NCBI GenBank assembly: GCA_024742285.1
Contig: JANSYR010000001.1
Coordinates: forward strand, 434,001-498,000
DNA from: a bacterium
GTDB taxonomy: Bacteria; Myxococcota_A; UBA9160; UBA4427
Length of the DNA: 64,000 nucleotides
Reading direction: 5' to 3'
The notes below the pieces were generated by a model, which was not told the DNA's origin, searched no databases, and saw only the letters and a list, made by a program, of their open reading frames with translations. Positions 51,234-59,476 of the stretch are shown one piece after another. Made by a program: the position numbers and the translations under genes. How positions within the stretch are numbered: position 1 is the stretch's first letter; each line of letters opens with the position of its first letter.

Positions 51234-52007
51234 ATGGTCGAGATGCTGCAAAGCGCCGCGGGGCTCGGTTGGCTCGCGTGGAATCTATCGTCGCTCTACA
51301 TCGGGGCCCGGCTGCTCCGCCTGGGTGTCCGATCGGAGAATCCACCGGCGAGATGGATCGGAACCTACCTGTTCTTCGCGATGGGCCTCGCCAGCGTCCT
51401 CTATATCATTCCGATGTCGCGCACGGAGATCGCCAGCAATCCAGCGACCACCCTCGACCGGACCTTCATCGCGGGACACTTCGCCGCGACGATCATCGCG
51501 AACTACGGACTGCTCACCTTCACCCATCGTGTGTTTCGACGCGACAGCGCGATCGCCGGCTATGCGTCGAGCGGCCTGCTGGTCTGCATGACCGCGGGCG
51601 CAATCGGCCATTGCTGGACGACGAGCTTCGACGGGTCGTTCGCGACCGCCTTCGCGGGCGTCTACCTGGCGGTGCCGGTCGTCGGCAACACATGGGCGGC
51701 GACCGAGTCCTTCCTCTACTTCCGCATGATGCAGCGGCGCGTCACGCTGGGTCTGGCGGACGCGACGATGGCGAACCGCTTCGCGCTCTACGCGCTCGGC
51801 GCGGCGGCCGCCGCGATGCTGTTGGGTGGCAACTGGCTAGAGATGCAGGTCGTCGCGCGACGCGACCCCTCGTCCGTCGCCGGTGTGAAGATGGTGTCCC
51901 TAGCCGTGAAAGCGGTCCTGGGGCTCGTCTGCGCGGGCGCTTATCTCCTTGCGTTCATGCCCCGACGGGAAGCGAACCGGCGCGAGCGCGTCGGCGGCGA
52001 GGCGTGA
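51234..52007 (+). CDS. Multi-pass membrane protein of unknown function
   Basis: 257 residues from the ATG at 51234, preceded by AAGGGGGAAGCGC. About seven membrane helices are visible (LGWLAWNLSSLYIGARLL, WIGTYLFFAMGLASVLYIIP, ATIIANYGLLTFTHRVF, IAGYASSGLLVCMTAGAIGHCW, FAGVYLAVPVVGNTWAATESFLYF, FALYALGAAAAAMLLGG, AVKAVLGLVCAGAYLLAFMP). The His and Trp in the central helices could hold a cofactor, but I recognise no family. It is 4 bases before a small gene on the same strand, probably coexpressed. Confidence 0.8.
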   Translation: MVEMLQSAAGLGWLAWNLSSLYIGARLLRLGVRSENPPARWIGTYLFFAMGLASVLYIIPMSRTEIASNPATTLDRTFIAGHFAATIIANYGLLTFTHRVFRRDSAIAGYASSGLLVCMTAGAIGHCWTTSFDGSFATAFAGVYLAVPVVGNTWAATESFLYFRMMQRRVTLGLADATMANRFALYALGAAAAAMLLGGNWLEMQVVARRDPSSVAGVKMVSLAVKAVLGLVCAGAYLLAFMPRREANRRERVGGEA

Positions 52008-52011
52008 GACG

Positions 52012-52317
52012 ATGGCCGAGTCGAAGGTCTTCGCGTGGCTCTGCGAACGCCTGGAAGCCGACACGGATCTCGACCGCCTCGAGGCCCGTGGGACCGTTCG
52101 GATCTGCCTGAAGCAGGCCGGACTGATCGCCGCCGACCTTTCGCCGGCACAGGCGGCGACGGTCGTCGAGAAGGTGCTGCCGCAGGAGCTCGAAGCTCGC
52201 GGGGTCGCGGAGGCCGACGTCCTCTGTGAACGCCTCGCGCACAATACGCAGATGCTGACCGACGAACGTTCGGAGGCAGCGCCCGACGAGGTCTTCGGTA
52301 GCTTGACGCGATCCTGA
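52012..52317 (+). CDS. Small helical protein of unknown function
   Basis: 101 residues from the ATG at 52012, with GAGGCGTGAGACG before it. It is acidic and all-helical: VFAWLCERLEADTDLDRLEARGTVRICLKQAGLIAADLSPAQAATVVEKVLPQELEARGV. No motif or signal peptide is recognised. It follows the membrane protein by 4 bases. Confidence 0.72.
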   Translation: MAESKVFAWLCERLEADTDLDRLEARGTVRICLKQAGLIAADLSPAQAATVVEKVLPQELEARGVAEADVLCERLAHNTQMLTDERSEAAPDEVFGSLTRS

Positions 52318-52366
52318 TGCGCGACGCGCGTCCGGCGTCAGCGAGGCCCCTCCGCCGTCGGAGATC

Positions 52367-52612
52367 GAGTGCCCGAACGTCGATTCGTCGGGCCGCCGGG
52401 TCGATCGTCGGGCCCAGGAGAAACGCCGAGTCGCCAGTCTGATCGCGCTAGGCATCTTCGTCGTCGTCAACTCCGCGGTGGGTTTCCGCCTCCTTCGGAC
52501 CGCCATGAGCAAGGGCGGGGAAGCGACCTGGGCCTGTGGTCTCGGCTTCGTCTTCATCGGCCTGCTCGGCTACCCGCTCACGTCGATCGCCGGCGTGGGC
52601 GCGAGGTCCGTG
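52367..52612 (+). pseudogene. 5' fragment of a two-helix membrane protein, joined to a recombinase
   Basis: The frame encodes RRAQEKRRVASLIALGIFVVVNSAVGFRLL then WACGLGFVFIGLLGYPLTSIAGVGARS, a basic start and two membrane helices. No ATG, GTG or TTG precedes the first helix back to an in-frame stop at 52304, so the start is lost or altered. At about 52612 the reading frame passes directly into serine-recombinase sequence. This is a host gene truncated at the island edge. Confidence 0.55.
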
Positions 52613-53836
52613 GGCGAGGTCACCGGGGAGCGAATTCGGGACAAGATCGCGGCCTCCAAACGGAAGGGGCTCTGGATGGGCGGACGTGTGCCGCTCGGAT
52701 ACCGGTCAAACGGCCGAACATTGGAGATCTCGGAGTCGGAGGCAGGAATCGTCCGCCGAATCTACGACCTCTACGAAACCGAGAAATCGGTGACACGAGT
52801 GGCCGAAGAAGTCTCGCGCCTGGGTCTCAGGACCAAGGTATATGTCGACAAGCGGGGCCGAACGAGCGGCGGAAAGTCGTTCAGCCGCGGGCATATCCAT
52901 CGTCTTCTAGCGAACCCCATCTACGCGGGTTGTATCAGCCACAAGGGTGCGATCTATGAGGGCCAGCACCGCGCGATCATCGACGTGGCCACTTGGGAGC
53001 GGACTCAATCGGTTCTCAACGCCGGGGCACCCGCAGGAGAGCGTCGCAGCAGCCCGAGCCTTCTGCGAGGCAAGTTGTTTGACGCGACGGGGGCTCCCTT
53101 CACCCCGAGCCACACCGTCAAGTCCGGGCGACGCTATCGGCACTACGTCTCCCGACCCGCATTGCCAACTGAGACTTCCGACGCATGCTCCTCGATCTCT
53201 CGCCTTCCTGCCGGCGATATCGAGAAGCTCGTGTCCGAGACGGTCGCAGAGCTGCTCTCCGACCGGAGGCAGATGAGCGACCTCCTTCGAGGCCAGGGCG
53301 TCGGCGCCGCCGTCATCTCCAGCACCCTCGGAGCGCTCTCGAGCTGGCGCGGCAATCCTGTCGACATGGTTCGTCGGGTCGACGTCACGTCCGAGAAGAT
53401 TTCGATCGAGCTCGATATATCAACGATCGCGCAGCGAGAGATTCCCCTGCTGCGACTCAACATCGCGACTCGAATTCAGAAGCGCCGGAGTACTCGACGA
53501 ATCGTGCGGAAGGGAGACACTCGATCTAGATCCCGATGCCTCGACCTTGCTCTCTTGAATTCTGTCGCCCGAACACGGTGTTGGTTCGAGGCCATATCGA
53601 CTGGGCGGGTTCGATCGTTCGCGGAGATTGCTGCGGCTGAAGGAGTGAGCGAGCAATACGTTGGAAAGCTGATGTCGCCTGCCTGGCTGTCGCCAGAGAT
53701 CGTCGAGGGCGTCGTCGACGGCACCGACTTCATCGAGATCACGACGGAAGCGCTGACGTCGAAGATCGATATCCCAGCAATCTGGGGGAGGCAGCGATTG
53801 GCGCTCGAAATCAGGGATTCGGCTGCTGCTTCCTAA
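52613..53836 (+). pseudogene. Large serine recombinase lacking its catalytic domain
   Basis: From EVTGERIRDKIAASKRKGLWMGGRVPLGYR onward the protein matches large serine recombinases: the recombinase domain (NGRTLEISESEAGIVRRIYDLY, VAEEVSRLGLRTK, FSRGHIHRLLANPIYAGCISHKG), a central region, and the C-terminal helix-turn-helix often found in these proteins (SFAEIAAAEGVSEQYVGKLMSPAWLSPEIVEGVVDG). The roughly 130-residue catalytic resolvase domain with the nucleophilic Ser is absent. A host membrane-protein start is fused in frame instead; a GTG at 52478 could start a chimera. It cannot be active. Confidence 0.82.
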
Positions 53837-53983
53837 TCGCCGACCGTTTCCGCTCTAGCGAACTCCACACGCCCCAGTCTCCAGATGGGAATCACAGTGC
53901 GGCGCCTGAGAAGCCTTCGCTCGCGAGCTCGCCCTCATTCTAAAGCCGAGTGTTGCGCGTCGAAGTTGATATCAAGCGGCGTC

Positions 53984-54691
53984 CTATCTTGCACTACCTG
54001 CGACTATCCTGACCCACGGATACAGACCGGTTTGCACTTCGAGATGGTCCCGAACTCGATTGGACGATACCGACGACGCCCGAATGACGGCATCAGAGGA
54101 TTTTCGGACGTAAGCTTTGTGGACGGCCGCACCTTCACTCACTCTGTGGGCGATAGCGCCGCGCCGAGTAACCATTTTCTCGAACTTGTCGAGTACATCG
54201 GCGTTTGAGTTCTTCGCCCAGCTCCATTTCTTCGACAGCTTGTCAAGACCGATCAGGTCCGAGAACATCTCGTCGATCTGCGCTGGTCGTGGAGTGTTGA
54301 GCCTTCCAACGTGGCGCTTGAGTGTTGTGTGTTTGTGGTTGACGAGGACCTTCTTCCAGTTGTCCCCGGCCAGCTCCCATACCTTCGTTTCGTCTGGATG
54401 GCTTCTGAGTTCGCGCGTGGCTGCGACTCGCACTTTGGTGGGAAAGACGCTTGGGTCGTTTGCATTCGCAAGTAGGAACTCGAACGCATTCGTCGCCAGG
54501 TCTTCTACGAATGCTTCCCAGCACGCGACTAACAGAACCAGCGCGCTCCGGTTCAACACCTCAACCTTGTATTTGCGCCCAACTGTCTTTCCAGCGATCT
54601 CGGAGTGAATCTCGAGAAGCCTGTCGACCTCAGCAAGGTTGCTTTTCAGCTGATCGATATGCGCGGGATGTACGATTTTGCTGGGGGCCAC
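53984..54691 (-). CDS. RiboL-PSP-HEPN-like protein (cassette gene)
   Basis: 235 residues. The first helix pair contains RSALVLLVACWEAFVEDLATNAFEFLL, typical of RiboL-PSP-HEPN proteins. The C-terminal half has VTRRGAIAHR, the R-x4-6-H HEPN motif that forms the RNase site. Such proteins act as toxins or RNA-cleaving effectors in defence and stress systems. Codon use is less GC-rich than the flanking chromosome. Immediately upstream is the sequence GGGTTGTGGGCT, shared with the next unit, consistent with a mobile gene cassette. No antitoxin is beside it. Confidence 0.72.
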   Translation of the reverse strand: MAPSKIVHPAHIDQLKSNLAEVDRLLEIHSEIAGKTVGRKYKVEVLNRSALVLLVACWEAFVEDLATNAFEFLLANANDPSVFPTKVRVAATRELRSHPDETKVWELAGDNWKKVLVNHKHTTLKRHVGRLNTPRPAQIDEMFSDLIGLDKLSKKWSWAKNSNADVLDKFEKMVTRRGAIAHRVSEGAAVHKAYVRKSSDAVIRASSVSSNRVRDHLEVQTGLYPWVRIVAGSAR

Positions 54692-54714
54692 GTGGAATGC
54701 CCTGTAGCGGAGTA

Positions 54715-54877
54715 GCCCACAACCCGCAGACTTCGCAGTTGAGGCGCCTCAGAGGTACAGCCAGTCTACGCCAGATGGCACAAGCCGTGCTTTCAGGTCG
54801 CTCTTAGGCGGGGATTGTGCGATGGAGGGCGTTCCAAGCTCCGCAATCGGTCTGTCAGACCCAGGGACTTGTTATAC
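54715..54877 (-). other. attC-like recombination site 1
   Basis: On the minus strand the site starts GTATAACAAGTCCCTG and ends CTGCGGGTTGTGGGCT. The segment ACAAGTCCCTGGGTCTGACAG is closely similar to the same part of site 2 (55352-55508), and the CTGCrGGTTGTGGGCT end is shared. The TAA stop of the upstream-cassette gene lies within the GTATAAC core, as is common in integron cassettes. The full cruciform fold was not computed. Confidence 0.5.
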
Positions 54878-55321
54878 GGCGGGCGAACGCCACCAAATCA
54901 CCGCCACGACGAGCAAGCTCGTCGCCCAGATCATTGCGACGTGTCGCCACCACGACCTCCAAGCGGGTTCGTTCGGAGTGTTGTGCCAAGAATCGGGATA
55001 GACACGCTCGCCGGACGGGGTTTCGAGTTCGGAGAGCCCTAACGCCTCGTTCACGCGGACCACGACTCCCGTCACGCGGAGGTAGGAGCGATTGTTCGCT
55101 CGAACCATCGCCGACGCGACGTAGGCCGCGAGCAGCGCGAAGATCGAAAGCGATGCGCGAACACCCCACGGCATCGACTCAGTCGACGAGACGAGCCAGC
55201 CTGCAAGGATCAGCATTGTCGCGACGGTCCGCTCCGTAACGGAATGCATCTTCGCCCGGAGCGACATCGCCTGATCGGAATGTGTCGCTAAGACTCCGAG
55301 CAGCTTCTCATCAGTCTGCAC
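54872..55321 (-). CDS. Small membrane protein (cassette gene)
   Basis: 149 residues. The N-terminus is soluble and helical (EKLLGVLATHSDQAMSLRAKMHSVTERTVATMLILAGWLVSS), then three hydrophobic segments (TVATMLILAGWLV, VRASLSIFALLAAYVASAMV, WWRHVAMIWATSLLVVAVIWW). The topology resembles small membrane effectors found with nucleotide-signalling or HEPN systems, but I recognise no family. Its stop codon is inside an attC-like core and its start follows another such site. Confidence 0.68.
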   Translation of the reverse strand: MQTDEKLLGVLATHSDQAMSLRAKMHSVTERTVATMLILAGWLVSSTESMPWGVRASLSIFALLAAYVASAMVRANNRSYLRVTGVVVRVNEALGLSELETPSGERVYPDSWHNTPNEPAWRSWWRHVAMIWATSLLVVAVIWWRSPAV

Positions 55322-55351
55322 AGCGTCCGCCGCCTTCCTTATGACGGATCA

Positions 55352-55508
55352 GCCCACAACCTGCAGGGATCGCCATCAACCCCGCTTCGAGCTGATCGGG
55401 TTCGCCGCCAGGGTACCACGAGCGGCCTTCCCGGCGAAGCCGGGATGAGGCCGCGGGGCCCACTCCCAGCTCGCCCAACGCCCTGTCAGGTTCAGGGGCT
55501 TGTTATGC
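55352..55508 (-). other. attC-like recombination site 2
   Basis: Minus strand: GCATAACAAGCCCCTGAACCTGACAG at the left end and CTGCAGGTTGTGGGCT at the right. The middle holds a strong imperfect hairpin (GCGGCCT with AGGCCGC enclosing CCCGGC-TTC-GCCGGG, near 55430-55470). It starts 11 bases after the stop of the upstream gene on that strand. Similarity to site 1 at both ends supports a shared cassette origin. Confidence 0.5.
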
Positions 55509-55519
55509 GGCGTTCCAGT

Positions 55520-56344
55520 CTAGACGCTTCGAATTACCTGATCGGCAATACTCTTGAAGACTACCCACAGCACCGAGGCGTCGTTCTCGTCAAGAGTGAC
55601 GCCGTGCGAGAGCTCCTTCGCGGGATGGATGTAGTTGCGGTAGTCGCGGATCACGACGCCAACATCTCGCGCGGACTGACGAATCCACCCCTGGTCATGG
55701 GCCACGTCAATATAGTGGCGAAGTGTCCAGTCTTTGAGCTGGATCGGCTTTCCAGATTTGTCCTTGGGGACGGCTCCGGATCGAAAAATGGGAGCGAGGT
55801 CAGGGACGTGATTGACGCGTGACAGGAGTAGCGCCTCGAGAAGAGCTCCCATCATCACGACGGATGCCAGATTGGCTCCCGACTGAAGGCACAGCGACGT
55901 TTCGGCCCACCGTCGCGTGAGAATATTCCGCATTGCCGAATCAGAAACCAGCGGCGAGAAGTCCGGACACTCATCTACGATCGCGGCACTTCCATCCAGA
56001 AGCGCTGGGTCCTGAATCAGCTCTGAGCGGAGTGCGACTAGATCTTTCCGTAGGTCACCGGCAACCTTCTTGTACCGGCTGCGCGTAGTTGACCTACCAG
56101 TTGCGTCTAGGAGCTCTCGGAATCCAGCGTCTACATAATTGAGCTCGGGCTCGTCTGAGCGCGTGGTCAGATTAGGTCTGTGCGACTTAAACCACGCGTA
56201 GGCGGTCGCTTGGATGAGGTTCTTCTCGGCGCTCGACGAGACTTGCAACGAAGTGCCTCTGTTTATCGATCGCCTAAGCCTCTCAAGGTCCTTGATGGCT
56301 TCGTCCACCACGGCACTAGGATCGAGCTTGTTGGGCGAACTCAT
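55520..56344 (-). CDS. Cassette protein with C-terminal HEPN-like motif
   Basis: 274 residues from an ATG that directly abuts the stop of the histone-tailed gene (TAG-ATG). The N-terminal half is helical and not recognised (KNLIQATAYAWFKSHRPNL). The C-terminal half contains NLASVVMMGALLEALLLSRV and VGVVIRDYRNYIHPAKELSHGV; RDYRNYIH is an R-x6-H arrangement typical of HEPN-type domains in RNA-targeting or abortive-infection proteins. It is coupled to the DNA-binding-like protein upstream, which may sense or regulate. Confidence 0.7.
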   Translation of the reverse strand: MSSPNKLDPSAVVDEAIKDLERLRRSINRGTSLQVSSSAEKNLIQATAYAWFKSHRPNLTTRSDEPELNYVDAGFRELLDATGRSTTRSRYKKVAGDLRKDLVALRSELIQDPALLDGSAAIVDECPDFSPLVSDSAMRNILTRRWAETSLCLQSGANLASVVMMGALLEALLLSRVNHVPDLAPIFRSGAVPKDKSGKPIQLKDWTLRHYIDVAHDQGWIRQSARDVGVVIRDYRNYIHPAKELSHGVTLDENDASVLWVVFKSIADQVIRSV

Positions 56345-56965
56345 CTATCTGCGCCCGCGTGCGGCCGCCTTTTTTGCTCCCTTCTTCTTCTTGGCGGCTT
56401 TCTTCTTCGCCGCCTTCTTACGGGCGCCCTTCTTCTTGGGCTTGCGAGGAGCCGCGCTTGCACTTCCGTCCGGCAAAACCATCGCGACGAGATTCTCGCC
56501 GACTGAGTTGATCTTGAATTGACCGCGCTCGCCAGCCTTATCGAGGTAGCCGGCCTTAAGTGTGTTGTTCAACGTGTCTTTCGGAGAGTTGAGACGCGCC
56601 CGCCCCGCCTTGCGACACGCGTCTTGCAGTAGATCGGTACCGATCGACTCGGCGCGCTCAGCGGAAGGCGCCTCGAACTGGTAGTAGTACGCCACCGTCG
56701 CAGCGAACTGCGTATCGGCTCGGGGGGATTTGCTTTCAACGAAGGTCTTGATGTCTGAACCCTGAGGAGCGGCAAGCTGCGGAGTGGCGGCAGGGGTGAC
56801 TTGGGGAGCGGCACCTGCTGCCGGCGGAGCGGGAACAGAAGGAAGTGACGTGCCGAGCTTTTCGGACGCCCATCGAATGATCCGGGCTCGTTCGTCGTCG
56901 TCGAACGGCTCTAGCGTGTCGACCAAGACTCGAACTGCCTCGAGGTCGTCCTTGTCGTTCGGCAT
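56345..56965 (-). CDS. Winged-helix-like protein with histone H1-like Lys/Ala tail (cassette gene)
   Basis: 206 residues. An acidic N-terminal helix region (VRVLVDTLEPFDDDERARIIRWASEKLG) is followed by an Ala/Pro linker. Next is a helical domain (SPRADTQFAATVAYYYQFEAPSAERAESIGTDLLQDACRKAGRARLNSPKDTLNNTLKAGYLDKAGERGQFKINSVGENLVA) with winged-helix features. The tail repeats KKKGARKKAAKKKAAKKKKGAKKAA, like histone H1 or AlgP, and should bind nucleic acid. It is paired end-to-end with the HEPN-like gene. A GTTATGC core is 38 bases upstream of its start (minus strand). Confidence 0.75.
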   Translation of the reverse strand: MPNDKDDLEAVRVLVDTLEPFDDDERARIIRWASEKLGTSLPSVPAPPAAGAAPQVTPAATPQLAAPQGSDIKTFVESKSPRADTQFAATVAYYYQFEAPSAERAESIGTDLLQDACRKAGRARLNSPKDTLNNTLKAGYLDKAGERGQFKINSVGENLVAMVLPDGSASAAPRKPKKKGARKKAAKKKAAKKKKGAKKAAARGRR

Positions 56966-57002
56966 GTCGCGTCTCCTTACAGCACGGCGTCGGCGGAATG
57001 CC

Positions 57003-57147
57003 GCATAACAGGTTAGTAACCCGCAACAGTGCTATTGGCCGTCGTTGAACCCCGCAGTTGCATTGGTCCTGATCCTATCACGAGCGCGCCTGCAACCGCT
57101 CCAATCGCTGTCTCAAGCGGGAAGCAGCGTGATCGTCGTCGTTATGC
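57003..57147 (-). other. attC-like recombination site 3
   Basis: The ends are perfect 7-base inverted cores: GCATAAC at 57003-57009 and GTTATGC at 57141-57147 (plus strand), 145 bases apart. The TGCGGGTT motif near 57018-57026 (minus strand) is shared with sites 1 and 2. It immediately precedes the histone-tailed cassette gene. The remaining 57148-57446 shows no gene. Confidence 0.45.
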
Positions 57148-57446
57148 CGCGATGAAAATGGGAGCGGGCACGATCTCGGCAGCCGCGAAGTTGCGTCTTC
57201 GCATGGGTGCGCCAAAAGGGGGAAGCGCGGCACACTAATCCCCGGCGGGACCTGCCGGCGGTGGCAAGCTCCCAACCACCGGACTTCGCCACAGAGATTT
57301 CCTGGCCAGGTTCGCCCGAAACCCTCGCTCTCCGGCGGTCTCCGGTTGGCTGCATAGTCGCGCACCCCGCAACATCGCCCCACACACCCCCAAAGTCGCC
57401 GACTCCACGACCAGCGCGCACAGAGCCTCTGAAAAGAAGGACTCAA

Positions 57447-57534
57447 TGGCGGAGAGAGTGGGATTCGAACCCACGGTAGGTTGCCCTACACACGCTTTCC
57501 AAGCGTGCGCCTTCGACCGCTCGGCCATCTCTCC
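57447..57534 (-). tRNA. tRNA-Ser (GGA), CCA encoded
   Basis: Minus strand: acceptor GGAGAGA pairs with TCTCTCC, D-arm GGCCGAGCGGTCGAAGGC, anticodon stem-loop CACGCTT-GGA-AAGCGTG, a long variable arm (TGTAGGGCAACCTACC) and T-arm GTGGGTTCGAATCCCAC. The long variable arm and GGA anticodon identify serine UCC/UCU decoding. The 3' CCA is encoded at 57447-57449. It lies at the right edge of the accessory region, a common island boundary. Confidence 0.97.
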
Positions 57535-57695
57535 GGGAGCTCGGGGCGACTGTTTTCGTCGCCCTCCGAGCGGCGCGGAGGCTAGCACAGCGCCTCCGCA
57601 TGGCCCCAAGCGGCGGATTCCGGGGGTCTCAGCCTGGTTCTCGCGTCGGGTGGATGGGCTTCCGCCCCCCTGATCGCTGGCCTTCCGGCGGAAAC

Positions 57696-58475
57696 CTAGG
57701 GCGCCGGTGTCGCCGAGACGCACTTCGCGGCCGCCTTTCGCGCCTTCGGCGAAGACGTCAGCGCATGTGAGCGGACCAGGGTCCACCAGTCGTACTCGTC
57801 GCGACTCGGCTGCTCGAGACCCGGGTGCCACATGCGCGAGATGTTCTCACCGTTGCGGACGAACCAGTCGAGGGCGTAGGTCGTCGGGATGATCTCGCGG
57901 GCGCAGCAGCTGACGCCGTCGGTGATTCCCTTCGCCACGTCTTCGGCGGAGTCGTGGTCGGCCTGGGCGTCCGCCACTCGGGAGCGGTAGTCGGCGAGGA
58001 TCTTCGGGTCGCCGCGCAGGTTCTTGAAGAAGTTGGTCGCGATCCCGCACGGATAGCTGACGCTCACGCGACCCGGGAGCTCGCGGACCGAGGCGTAGGC
58101 CCAGCCACGGATCGCGTGCTTGGTCGCAGAGTAGAGGGCGAAGGTCGGTGCGGCGACGACCGACTGATTCGAGCCGACGACATGGACGTGGGAGGCGCCG
58201 CCGGCGAGGGCCGTCTGCGCCTGCTCGATCGTGCGGAGGACGTTGACTTCCCACATCTCGCGGGCGTCGGCGTGGACCGGGCTCGCGCTCGACTGGAGGA
58301 GGCCGAAGCTCGCGTTGAGGAAGACCGTGTCGAACTCCGCCGGATCCCATTCGTCGCCGCGGGAGAGCGGCGTGACGTCCGCGCCGCGGGCGCGCAGGGT
58401 CTCGACCAGCGCCTTGCCGACGCCGCCGCTCGCGCCCGTGACCGCCGTCTTCCGTCCTTCGAAGTCGAATCTCAT
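57696..58475 (-). CDS. Short-chain dehydrogenase/reductase
   Basis: 259 residues from the ATG at 58475 (GGAGACGGCACG upstream). The cofactor site is KTAVTGASGGVGKALVETL; the active site has Ser in VVGSNQSVVAAP, and Tyr/Lys in YSATKHAIRGWAY. VSVSYPCGIATNFF is the usual PG-motif area. A C-terminal extension of about 50 residues (DWFVRNGENISRMWHPGLEQPSRDEYDWW) is unusual and may cap the active site. The start overlaps the radical SAM stop (ATGA), so both proteins are made together. Confidence 0.92.
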   Translation of the reverse strand: MRFDFEGRKTAVTGASGGVGKALVETLRARGADVTPLSRGDEWDPAEFDTVFLNASFGLLQSSASPVHADAREMWEVNVLRTIEQAQTALAGGASHVHVVGSNQSVVAAPTFALYSATKHAIRGWAYASVRELPGRVSVSYPCGIATNFFKNLRGDPKILADYRSRVADAQADHDSAEDVAKGITDGVSCCAREIIPTTYALDWFVRNGENISRMWHPGLEQPSRDEYDWWTLVRSHALTSSPKARKAAAKCVSATPAP

Positions 58476-59476
58476 CGTGCCGTCTCCTGCGAGAAACGGC
58501 TGCGCTTCGTCGCGGTGAAGTCCCAGGAATCGCAGCTTCGGCAGGGCTCGGGGAGCTTCTCCCAGGCCTGCCACTGGTGCAGGGACCAGATCTCTCGGTA
58601 GGCGTCGCTGTGCCAGATCTCGCGGATCGTCTGCCCGTCGATCACGTTGCCGAAGGAGAGCTCTCCGTCGACGTCGACCGAGCAGCCCTGGACGTTGCCG
58701 TCGGCCGCGATGATGATCCGGTCGCCCAGATAGCGACAGGCGGCGCGCTTCTCCGGCTGGATGAAGTCCTGGAACCGCGTTCGGCCCAGAAAGCCGAGCG
58801 CGGGGCGGATTTCGATGTCGTCGACGATGCCCTTCCAATGGTCGAGGAACGCGTCGATCTCTTCGTCGGTCTCGTCCGTCCGGACCGAGGTGATCGCGAT
58901 CCAGGGAACGAGCTGGTCACGGTCGTTTCGGATGCCGTGCTCACCGCGCACGCGGAGCGCGGTCTCGATCCGGCTCTCGATCACCGAAGCCTTGGCGCCA
59001 CGCACCTGGCGATAGAGGTCGGCGTTCGCTCCCTCGAACGAGAAGTGGAGCGTGTCGAGGCCGGCCTCGATCAGATCGTTCATGATCTTCTCGGTGAGCG
59101 GCGTACCGTTGGTCGTGACGGCGACGATCGGGATTCCGCCCTGCTTGGCCCGCGAAATGACGGGCAGGAGCCGGTCCAGGTGGAGGAGCGGCTCGTTGAA
59201 CAGATGGAGGTAGAGGCCGTAGACCCCGTTCTCGGCGCACTCGTCGACGACACGCGCGAGGGTCTCGGCGTCCATCTCACGGGTGAACTTCTTCCGGGTC
59301 GGCTTCGAGCAGAAGCTGCAGTCGAGATTGCAGTCGGCACCGACCTCGAGATAGACGGTCCGGGGGAAGTCGACGGGCATCACGTTCCCGTGACGGGCGA
59401 TCTCGAGATAGTCGTCGCGATTCCGGGGGACGTGGTTCTTGATCCAGTGGAGCTTCTCGGCGTCGTAGTTCTTCAA
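58472..59476 (-). CDS. Radical SAM protein with SPASM/twitch-like C-terminus
   Basis: 334 residues from a TTG at 59476, supported by GAGGGGCGACC and by the frame's loss of sense upstream. The cluster motif is C49-x3-C53-x2-C56 in GADCNLDCSFCSKP. Radical SAM barrel features are LYLHLFNEPLLHLDRLLPVI, IVAVTTNGTPLTEKIMNDLI and LDTLHFSFEGANADLYRQVRGAK. A second set of cysteines (CRYLGD, GNVQGCSVDVDGELSFGNV, PCRSCDSWD) indicates an auxiliary Fe-S cluster as in SPASM/twitch enzymes. These modify peptides, sugars or cofactors. It is coupled to the SDR and not to a recognisable precursor peptide. Confidence 0.92.
   Translation of the reverse strand: MKNYDAEKLHWIKNHVPRNRDDYLEIARHGNVMPVDFPRTVYLEVGADCNLDCSFCSKPTRKKFTREMDAETLARVVDECAENGVYGLYLHLFNEPLLHLDRLLPVISRAKQGGIPIVAVTTNGTPLTEKIMNDLIEAGLDTLHFSFEGANADLYRQVRGAKASVIESRIETALRVRGEHGIRNDRDQLVPWIAITSVRTDETDEEIDAFLDHWKGIVDDIEIRPALGFLGRTRFQDFIQPEKRAACRYLGDRIIIAADGNVQGCSVDVDGELSFGNVIDGQTIREIWHSDAYREIWSLHQWQAWEKLPEPCRSCDSWDFTATKRSRFSQETAR

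Noticed and set aside
53885-54208. 107-codon plus-strand frame over the HEPN gene end
   Set aside because: It is antisense to the HEPN gene for most of its length and has no recognisable domain.
57029-57238. 69-codon plus-strand frame across attC-like site 3
   Set aside because: Overlaps the recombination-site-like sequence, has no good ribosome site and opposes the orientation of all cassette genes.
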